Positions 17,101 through 22,382 of a stretch of DNA of 22,382 bases are shown one piece after another. Position 1 is the first letter of the stretch; each line of letters opens with the position of its first letter. The translations under genes were made by a program, and so were the position numbers. Under the pieces are notes generated by a model, which worked only from the letters and a program-made list of their open reading frames with translations, was not told the origin of the DNA and did not search any database. This DNA comes from Sergeia podlipaevii (lineage: Eukaryota; Euglenozoa; Kinetoplastea; Trypanosomatida; Trypanosomatidae): the NCBI GenBank assembly GCA_030849805.1, contig JASANZ010001892.1, positions 1 through 22,382 of the forward strand. The letters run 5' to 3'.

Positions 17101-17616
17101 ATCACTCGCTACGTCACCTAGTTTCACCAGAGACACAGCGTTCCATACAGAGACACGGCCACGTGCCAAGACAAAAAGGAGTCTTTGCGTTCTGCTATGC
17201 TGAAGCTGACGTATTTCGCAGTCTTCGGCACAGACCTTTGCAGTAGCAGCAAGTCGTGTAAAAATCTGGACTGGCTGCTCTTGCTGTTGTGGCTCATCTT
17301 GCACATGAAACCTCTCTTGAGAAATTTTGGAGTGTGTGGTCGAAAGACCTGACGATGTGCGACACTGTGGTGTGCCGGACCTACACGGACTCAAGCTGTT
17401 CAGCTCTGCATGTCCTTTTAAATCGCTAAGCTCGTTCCCCTGTGAGGAGGGAGATGTGGCACCACCATACTCCGGTAGGCCCTCTACCACAAGCTTGAGT
17501 ATATAGCCTCTATGCGTGCCAAGAAAGAGTGTGTTGGCGTATGAGTCAAACGCACTCACATACCCGTAGTCTGCCGGCACACTATAGAGCTTCACCAGGT
17601 ACTCCACAGCAAGCAT
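14119..17616 (-). CDS. Vps39/TGFBRAP1-family tethering-complex subunit with ankyrin-like C-terminus (1165 aa)
   Basis: The frame is open further upstream to a TTG at 17694, but the first ATG is at 17616 (MLAVEYLVKLYS) and no other ATG lies between the predicted splice acceptor and it, so the protein should be 1165 aa. Residues ~1-480 form a CNH/beta-propeller-like region with Ser/Gln-rich inserts (FDSYANTLFLGTHRGYILKL near the start). Residues ~485-553 (EFDRATEAFELL through FRYFGDRVDPRDLALCVPE) match the Vps39/TRAP1 region preceding the alpha-solenoid. Residues ~675-805 look like clathrin-type helical repeats (LLLFRVKEYRLLALLLWRHG). ALLLLPQSARSVVVEHLL (~885-902) matches the C-terminal Vps39 element. 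Family members work in HOPS/CORVET or related complexes that tether late endosomes and lysosomes. The usual C-terminal zinc finger is absent; ankyrin-like sequence replaces it (EEGSTLLHQAMSLL, NAHGLSCLDVAALI). Vps39, Vps3 and TGFBRAP1 cannot be told apart by eye. Confidence 0.8.
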   Translation of the reverse strand: MLAVEYLVKLYSVPADYGYVSAFDSYANTLFLGTHRGYILKLVVEGLPEYGGATSPSSQGNELSDLKGHAELNSLSPCRSGTPQCRTSSGLSTTHSKISQERFHVQDEPQQQEQPVQIFTRLAATAKVCAEDCEIRQLQHSRTQRLLFVLARGRVSVWNAVSLVKLGDVASDVSRFALSFPSATTSFDNATGQSSGAAQGSSTGPASPVAMAWTQSSQPHDRDCNLSLPLPPHTRTTSSITTTTSDSIFSTWQQQQRYRPQQSMSQLLLCVTATDARILNLFEVEVLADHRPRVVLSQELGAPAPVETLVVSEDMACVRMRQDCCFLSLTDGSSQSVLHSWDPIPPLPSPPTASGASSRNATLSHIPALVLALGEGEVYTCQGREVVAAPLAPLPITTPDAGSRSLCVLEDTARLIVARFPFLFIFTSAYCDVYSLYEDIVVERLPISGVLYGPQRARGDSLFVCGQDTVWMSRLRPLRQHLADLVEFDRATEAFELLRFHQARSALFLGNLEGELRLMAGFASLHRCQFADAFRYFGDRVDPRDLALCVPECVPPAETAEYSLEFHALLDTALAEGTSGQRVAISVVPCTDSSRTSGEGGSSDSASEAALCFPARQRYWHDWQGPSPYNLFYGELQHAWQDTFDNTDAFPFVPSSLFLEKHQGGPVRSVQDLGSATVAVFLEHCWTTFKDALWLFFHRRLADTLASIDKKLYSDDATEQEDGERRTRTERRRIAHARAMQYALLVLALERQEHRVAYDLVARGRYVCLEDCYDLLLFRVKEYRLLALLLWRHGRIAEAMALLREKVYISSYLPLPRVESPLVSPSLPTDVECCCSGSDAGEENERSCACMKAAHQVRRLVTTATRQWFRLGSGCAAEAPMAGRALLLLPQSARSVVVEHLLRVHIEPVKATVAERETRTEAAAALTATAGEVRVWLERVAEAYAMLASDEAAYPVHMNVTTRTLTRDEMTEVDRSRTALFTRALCIPHFGPIYCTTTGASEAKLPSSLAEAPYLLEKMNLPALRELLMEWPSAAILRDEEGSTLLHQAMSLLTLYDSASCDSSDSRDNGVVLQREKDKGSNSSIISLTTRELAFVHVVLSCIWMLVSADCDPGVINAHGLSCLDVAALISNGLYLDVSLSTLLAAMEVRCVSLRATSMNVVGGA

Positions 17617-18164
17617 ATTGAATGCCTGATCCCCTTTGGAGGGAAAAACAAAAGAGGGCTGACTGGATTCTCTTCCTAACTCCCTTTGAGGCAATGTCTA
17701 GCGCTAAATAGAGAGTTGTACGTTTCTAGAAAGCAATATAAAGAGAGAAAAAAAAAGGTGAGAAGGAAAGACATAATATGTATATCAACAATAATTAACA
17801 ACAAGAAGGCAATCTACTGTCAAGAAGCATTCCCACTATATCAATAAAACAAAGAAATACACTTCCGTCCACACACGCACTTGAGCCACATTCAATTTTA
17901 AAGTTTCTTTTTTAAAATAAATCTTCCCCAACTCCCTTCTTTGGATTGAAAACGAGAGAGTGGTGAAGGAGAAAATGTAGCTGACAAAATGATAATGGAT
18001 CAGAATAACAACAACAACGACAACAACAACAAGTGCAACAAACAAACAAATATTTAAAAGCCGACGGCATCGCTGCGTTTAGTTAGACATTATACTCCTT
18101 CTTGATTAAAAAAAGAAAAAGAAGAGAAGGAGACATGCTCACGTTTCTCTCTCTCCCTCATCCC
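17617..18164. other. Intergenic region between the Pol III subunit and Vps39-like genes
   Basis: It contains the splice tract of the Vps39-like gene and an (AAC)n run (~18006-18032). The rest is A/T-rich and is probably the short 3' UTR of the Pol III subunit gene. No gene is seen. Confidence 0.55.
17736..17760 (-). promoter_or_regulatory. Predicted spliced-leader acceptor of the Vps39-like gene
   Basis: A minus-strand T/CT tract (~17758-17738) ends in TTTCTAG with AG at 17737/17736. The ~119-nt leader that follows holds no ATG before 17616, which supports that start over the upstream TTG. Confidence 0.5.
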
Positions 18165-18557
18165 TCAGTCCTGGCGCCACTGAAAGCCACATTTTGTGCA
18201 TTTAAAGAATGTTGTGGCTGGCTCATCAGCCGACCGCATTTGTATTTGAATGTAATACGCCTTTTGGTTATCGCACTGTGCGGCCTCATTCTGGCATGGC
18301 ACCGTAATCATCTGACCGCCCTCTGCGTCCGTACTCTGTGGCGCGTCGTCGCTACCAAGCCCTCTCGATAGCTGAAGGCGCGCCTCCTCTTCCACATCAG
18401 TGGTGGCCTTGCTAAACTCGCTGAAGGAGTGATCAATTGTGAGGACGACCCCTTCAGGGATTGGATTTACATACCGACAGTTCGAGCACATAAATTTATT
18501 CTTGCCATCACCCTGTTGCACAAGCAGCAGAGTCCCGCAGAAGGGACAAAAAAACAT
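18165..18557 (-). CDS. RPC10: DNA-directed RNA polymerase III subunit C11 (RPC10/POLR3K-like), 130 aa
   Basis: The N-terminal zinc ribbon has CPFC (C4, C7) and CSNC (C24, C27). The C-terminal TFIIS-like ribbon carries the near-invariant hairpin QMRSADEPATTFFKC (106-120), with acidic D111/E112 that promote RNA cleavage by stalled Pol III, and CTKC (C120, C123). The ending FQWRQD corresponds to HRWRD of human POLR3K. The subunit helps Pol III terminate and re-initiate at tRNA and 5S genes. The protein is longer than the human one (108 aa) because of an insert in the linker (~45-85). The first cysteine pair of the second ribbon is C88 and C95, six residues apart instead of the usual two, which is noted separately. 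The ATG at 18557 directly precedes the N-terminal ribbon. Confidence 0.95.
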   Translation of the reverse strand: MFFCPFCGTLLLVQQGDGKNKFMCSNCRYVNPIPEGVVLTIDHSFSEFSKATTDVEEEARLQLSRGLGSDDAPQSTDAEGGQMITVPCQNEAAQCDNQKAYYIQIQMRSADEPATTFFKCTKCGFQWRQD

Positions 18558-19678
18558 TTAAAGGAACTAAAATGTGCAATGCGCAGAAACAACAACAATT
18601 ATAAGAGTACACAGCCTCACAGCACGCCAGATATATATATATCAAGGTGGTACTAGCTACCACTACTGCAACTACGGTGGGGCGTGGATATTGTGATGGC
18701 AACAAGATCACCTCTTCCCCCCCCCTCTCTTCTCTCTCTTTTTCTTTCCCTTTGCTTTGCTTGATAAACATATAAAGACAATGAAAACAGGGAGTAAGCA
18801 AAGAAGAAAAGAAAATAAGAAACAGAAAGTAACCATGTCGTTGTTTCTCCAAACAAATAGAGTTGCATCAAAATATGCTTGTTTTTCCTTATCGTAAACC
18901 ACCATCTCCGCTCTTCTGGCATTAGTCATCACAAACCAAGTACATCAACAACATCAAAAGTAGATTTTAAAAAAAGCGCATGTAGCCTACTCATACCTTC
19001 AAAGATGATGATAATAGTAATGGTAATAATAATAAGAGAACAACATCACTTGATGTGTGCTGCTTCGCCTCCCACACATACAGATTCGCCGCGCGCATGC
19101 ACTCACAACCATACGCAGGCTTGTACAAACTCACACAGACACAGACACACTCTAGCCCAATGCAACAGCGGCACTTAATATGAAACAACAACAATAATTG
19201 TAATAATAATAATGAGCAAAAAAGAGAAGAAAAAATCGTATGCACCTCAACAAAAAACAGATACATAGAGAGAAAAAAAGGAATGCAACTATAAAGGCAC
19301 GTACAAGTGATGGAGTGCTGTCTACATCATTTTATTAAAAAAGAAAAACAGCAGGGCGTCACTATCGCTTTTATACCTATATATGTATATAGTATTTGAG
19401 TCCATGTCGGTATATGTGTACATATATCCTCCTGCAGGGTGTGGCACAATAAACACACAAGCGTGATTTCTTTCTTCATCAGCGTCGCTGTTCAACACGA
19501 CTTAAACCCCTCCACGCAAACAAAGACGCGTTCATGCGAACACAAAGAGAGACATACAGACACACACACACACAGAGACGTACAATTTCATGTCAGCTGC
19601 TTCAAAGTACTTCTCCCCTTCCCCCTTTCCTTTTTGTCATCTTCATGATTATATTTCAATTATTATTATTACTATCAT
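18558..19678. other. Intergenic region between the UMP1-like and Pol III subunit genes (1.1 kb)
   Basis: It holds an AT run (~18631-18643), a strongly pyrimidine-rich plus-strand tract (~18711-18760), AAT/TAA runs (~19019-19033 and ~19199-19213) and an (AC)n run (~19559-19574). It is probably the 3' UTR of the UMP1-like gene plus splice signals. Open frames here are low-complexity. I see no RNA gene. Confidence 0.55.
18567..18600 (-). promoter_or_regulatory. Predicted spliced-leader acceptor of RPC10
   Basis: A TTGTTGTTGTTTCTG tract (~18598-18584) is followed by the first AG at 18568/18567, leaving only ~9 nt to the ATG. Confidence 0.4.
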
Positions 19679-20056
19679 TTACATGCCCATGTTCTTCATA
19701 GTCAGCTCGTGGCCGTGCATCGCCTTCTCCGCAAGCGCACGAGCAGAGGGCTGCACACGAGGGTCATTCTTGGAAAGGCCATAGATATCGTAAGGTGAAA
19801 TCTCCGTAAAGTTGCCACGGTATGCGTCATACAATGTGTTGCTGTTGGGCATAAAGCCGAGGCGGCGACTGCCAAGAAGGGTCACTTCCGTCAGACCCAC
19901 CTCCATCGCAGCTCCAAGGCCGTGTGCGGTGCGAATGCGATTCATGCGGACAGCTTCCTCCTGCTGAAAGGCACTACGTTGAATGAACTCGCAGGGGTGC
20001 ATGAGGTTCTCCTCCTGAGCACGCGCACGCGCAAGGTGAAGCTCAGAATTCGCCAT
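19679..20056 (-). CDS. Proteasome maturation factor UMP1/POMP-like, 125 aa
   Basis: The pattern follows UMP1/POMP in order. HPCEFIQRSAFQQEE (20-34) corresponds to the conserved HP(L)E helix. RIRTAHGLGAAMEVGLTE (40-57) corresponds to the R.ihG...pm..e segment. LGSRRLGFMPNSNTLYDAYRG followed by NFTEISPYDIYG (61-93) corresponds to the rLpglpsSN...diL.G.de.i..eDi segment. UMP1 sits inside half-proteasomes, coordinates beta-subunit assembly and is the first substrate degraded when the 20S particle matures. Length is close to the family's usual 140-150. The C-terminus (94-125) is divergent and shorter, with several Met residues. The ATG at 20056 is the first in the frame. The assignment rests on motif order by eye, so a profile search would be useful. 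Confidence 0.8.
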   Translation of the reverse strand: MANSELHLARARAQEENLMHPCEFIQRSAFQQEEAVRMNRIRTAHGLGAAMEVGLTEVTLLGSRRLGFMPNSNTLYDAYRGNFTEISPYDIYGLSKNDPRVQPSARALAEKAMHGHELTMKNMGM

Positions 20057-20911
20057 GCTTCAGTAGTCAACGTAGTATTAAAAATAAGTAGCCTGGTTCA
20101 CTTTCCTTTTCCCTTTCAATTGTGACTCCAATATAGTGAAAGACAATCACGTAAGCGAGAGCACGGGTAGAAACACAACAGAGAGCAATATCGCAATAAA
20201 GGAAGCCTTAACGTGGCGCTGTACGATACAAAAAAAAGGGGGAAACTAGATAAATATACGTTTATAAAATTAAAATGCTAAACTATATAAATGGGCAAAC
20301 AAAATGGAAGAGAAAAACAAATGATTTTTTTAAATGGCAGTACTAAATATAAATAAAAAGAAAGAAAAAAAAGTTAGAGATCACATAACCGAAGTGAGCA
20401 GCCTCCCCGTTTGGTTCTGGTTCCATTATACAAACGCGCAAAAAAAAAAAAAAGCACGCGTATGTGCCTGCCTTCAACTTGCATAAACGCCAAAAAAAAA
20501 ATGCGATTTTTCTTTATCCACTCAATAGTTCCAGAAACACTCACGTTCTGATAGAAGTGAGAGATACAGAAACGTAAGAGTTCATTTCTCGACACTAGAA
20601 AGCCCAAAACGCAACACAAACCAAAGAACGCCAAATATTTTTTTATATATTGGTGTAGCACACAACATTGTCAAGACCCTCTTCCATACGCACTTTCGCA
20701 CACTCACAAAGCACACCATCACTAAAAAGAAAGAAGGAAAGAAAGAAAGAGAAAAAGAAAAGAATATGCTACCAATATCCACATACACAAAGATAGTGAT
20801 ATAAAGATATACTCTTTTTTAAAGAAAATTTCGAAGTGCTTTCTCTTTCTCTGGCATTCTTCTTATTCGTTTATTAGTTGTGTATGGCCCGCGATTCATG
20901 TGTGCAGCGTT
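20057..20911. other. Intergenic region between the Sec22-like and UMP1-like genes
   Basis: A/T-rich spacer with A-tracts (~20229-20236, ~20440-20453, ~20492-20500) and a GAAA-type purine run (~20727-20762). It is probably the Sec22-like 3' UTR. A minus-strand 95-aa frame at 20374-20661 is hydrophobic and Phe-rich from T-tracts and is not credible. No RNA gene is seen. Confidence 0.55.
20126..20185 (-). promoter_or_regulatory. Possible spliced-leader acceptor of the UMP1-like gene
   Basis: A broken C/T-rich minus-strand stretch (~20185-20130) leads to GGAG with AG at 20127/20126, ~70 nt upstream of the ATG. It is weaker than the other sites; a second candidate T-tract lies at ~20229-20242 with AG at 20220/20219. 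Confidence 0.25.
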
Positions 20912-21697
20912 CTAAAAGAAGTAAAAGTAGAAGAATATCATGAGAATAGCACCGACCACAGCGGGAGGTCCATACATCTTCAGCAGACGCATCCGGTTCA
21001 TGTGCACCGTCTTCTTGTAGTAGCGGGAGCTCTGGTCCACCAGCTGAGAAGAGTAGTTGTTCATCGTCTCTAACTTCTCACCACGCGTCATGAGATCCTC
21101 AAGATTTTTTCGCATCACAAAATGCACATCCGTCAACTCACGGCGGACCTCTTCATAATGTGGGTTCACCTGTCGCCGTTGGCCTCCTCCTTGTGCTCCA
21201 CCGCCTACCACGACGCCCTCGCCGGTTGTGCGATCCTGCTGAATAACACGCATAATGCACCGGTGAAGCGCGGTATCAAACTTGATAAACTGAAAAGGTC
21301 TAACATTCTTCGCTGCTACTTCTTGGACCGTGTAGACAAGATTGAACTCGGCAAACACCATATCGAGTAGTCCACATGCAAGTTTATTGATTGCATTGAT
21401 GTCGCCAGAGTTGCGCAGCAACAACTTGTTTACCGCCGCAATTATAGTGAGGTCAGTGCCAGAGTCTTGAAACGCAAAGTAAACGCAGTCCTTGTGGTCA
21501 AAGCTTTGGTAGTAGCTCCCGCGTGCGTCGCTGCGTGAGGCCGTCGCTGCTGGAGACTCCATGCGTTCCAGGATGCGCTGTGCCTGCTGGCGCACCACGT
21601 TAGAGTTGCTATAATTCTCATCAGTATAGCTACATAGCGGCACATGATCGTGTGTGCGCGCTATAAGAACAGCAATAAAGCACCCGTTAGACGCCAT
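20912..21697 (-). CDS. Sec22-like longin R-SNARE, 261 aa
   Basis: The longin domain spans ~5-150: FIAVLIARTHDHVPLCSY at the start, a central strand HKDCVYFAFQD, and RPFQFIKFDTALHRC (133-147), which matches RPYSFIEFDT of Sec22. A Gly-rich linker (~159-173) leads to the SNARE helix (~180-235) with the zero-layer Arg205 in NLEDLMTRGEKLETM, as in Sec22 (NIEEVLQRGEAL). YYKKTVHMNRM precedes a single C-terminal anchor (242-261). Sec22 acts in ER-Golgi vesicle fusion and at some ER contact sites. The protein is longer than human SEC22B (215 aa) because of extra residues around 45-60 and 88-108 and the Gly linker. VAMP7/YKT6-type longins are less likely because of the Sec22-type RPFxFIxFD motif and the C-terminal anchor. 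The ATG at 21697 lies 2 nt after the first splice AG. Confidence 0.9.
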   Translation of the reverse strand: MASNGCFIAVLIARTHDHVPLCSYTDENYSNSNVVRQQAQRILERMESPAATASRSDARGSYYQSFDHKDCVYFAFQDSGTDLTIIAAVNKLLLRNSGDINAINKLACGLLDMVFAEFNLVYTVQEVAAKNVRPFQFIKFDTALHRCIMRVIQQDRTTGEGVVVGGGAQGGGQRRQVNPHYEEVRRELTDVHFVMRKNLEDLMTRGEKLETMNNYSSQLVDQSSRYYKKTVHMNRMRLLKMYGPPAVVGAILMIFFYFYFF

Positions 21698-21699
21698 TA

Positions 21700-21750
21700 C
21701 TCGAGAGGGAAACAGAAATACAAAGAATATGAGAAGAAAAAAACGAGTTA
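21700..21750 (-). promoter_or_regulatory. Predicted spliced-leader acceptor of the Sec22-like gene
   Basis: A long pyrimidine-rich minus-strand tract (~21746-21703) runs without any AG until TCGAGTA, where AG (21701/21700) lies only 2 nt upstream of the ATG. Confidence 0.5.
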
Positions 21751-22334
21751 CGTTGATTATTTCCCCCTTGCCCCTATAATATATCCTAATTCAGAAAAAA
21801 AAAAAAGAGAAGGGTGATCTAACAACAGCAAGAAAGAGAAATCAAGGCAGATTCCACTTGGTGATAATAAATGCACTACAATCTCTTATCGACACCTCTC
21901 ACTCACGCACACAAACAAAGGGAAGAACAAGATGCCTTAAATGTAAAATGACTGCTGAATGAACTGTACTATTGCTTCATTATAAATAAAAATAGAAAAA
22001 AGGAGTAAAATTTAAAAAAAAATGTCAAATACAACTCACGACAATGCAGAAAGAGCAGTGATAACGACGCCATCACAACGAGGCCGCAGCATAGAGATAC
22101 AGTGCACATGCGGCAAAAAAAAAAGAAATGGGAAAGAAGCGAGCACATAGCTGTTTCACACACACACAAACACACAACTGCATAAATAGAGAAATGCATG
22201 CCGTTCGTATGCGTCTACAATGGATATATACTATTGTATAATAAGTGTATTGTTCTTTTTAGAATAATATTTGTTTTGTCAAACTAAAATAAAATCATAT
22301 TAAGAGTGGAAAAAAAAATACCAAAAGTATCAAA

Positions 22335-22382
22335 TGCGATCGACGCGGCTACGCTGGTTAAGCACTTCGAACTTAAGCAGTG
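22335..22382 (+). ncRNA. Possible start of a Pol III-type RNA gene, cut by the window edge
   Basis: After ~600 nt of A/T-rich sequence the final 45 nt become G+C-rich and contain GGCTACGCTGGTTAAGC, which resembles a tRNA D-arm/A-box. They end in GAACTTAAGCAGTG, which matches the 5S rRNA box-A sequence GAAGCTAAGCAGGG at 11 of 14 positions. A short inverted repeat TTAAG/CTTAA is present. The gene, if any, is truncated and neither tRNA nor 5S folding can be completed. It could equally be chance. Confidence 0.15.

Larger units (their letters stand above)
21698..22382. other. Gene-free right end, upstream of the first minus-strand gene
   Basis: A/T-rich sequence with A-tracts (~21796-21807, ~22013-22022, ~22115-22124) and an (AC)n-like stretch (~22157-22176). 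The last ~45 nt (from ~22335) are clearly richer in G+C and look different, as noted separately. No open frame here is credible. Confidence 0.5.

Noticed and set aside
18006..18032. AAC-rich and other short tandem repeats as possible CRISPR or mobile elements
   Set aside because: They are simple microsatellites without spacers, terminal repeats or coding content.
20374..20661. 95-aa hydrophobic minus-strand frame
   Set aside because: Phe-rich runs come from plus-strand A-tracts; no conserved motif or splice signal fits.

Overview
The window looks like nuclear DNA of a trypanosomatid (Kinetoplastea) of moderate G+C content. All ten convincing protein genes are intron-free and lie head to tail on the minus strand. 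They are separated by 0.4-1.4 kb of A/T-rich sequence full of microsatellites. Nearly every gene has a pyrimidine-rich tract followed by AG just upstream, as expected for spliced-leader trans-splicing of a polycistronic transcript. No bacterial-type operon signals are present. The genus cannot be fixed from sequence alone; G+C and gene spacing argue against the GC-rich Leishmania/Crithidia group.

In transcription order (right to left) the genes are: a Sec22-like longin R-SNARE (20912-21697); a UMP1/POMP-like proteasome assembly factor (19679-20056); the RNA polymerase III subunit C11/RPC10 (18165-18557); a large Vps39/TGFBRAP1-like tethering-complex subunit with an ankyrin-like tail (14119-17616); a NAP-family histone chaperone (12753-13676); a 770-residue unrecognised protein with a conserved-looking helical C-terminus (9070-11382); the WASH-complex subunit CCDC53/WASHC3 (7560-8387); an unusual ATP-grasp + SET fusion with a mitochondrial-type presequence (4606-6840); an unrecognised 291-residue protein (2608-3483); and an unrecognised protein with two membrane segments (836-1924). 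A purine-rich stretch at the left edge is probably the splice signal of the next minus-strand gene outside the window.

The genes are not a pathway. As usual in trypanosomatids they are a polycistron of unrelated housekeeping genes, although three act in membrane traffic (Sec22-like, Vps39-like, WASHC3). The most unusual items are the ATP-grasp-SET fusion, the Vps39-like protein whose usual C-terminal zinc finger is replaced by ankyrin-like sequence, and the altered zinc-ribbon spacing in the Pol III subunit. Others are a repeated 17-mer and a two-part hairpin in one long intergenic region, very short predicted 5' leaders on two genes, and a G+C-richer, RNA-like sequence cut off by the right edge.

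Assignments rest on reading translations and recalling family motifs; no database search was possible.
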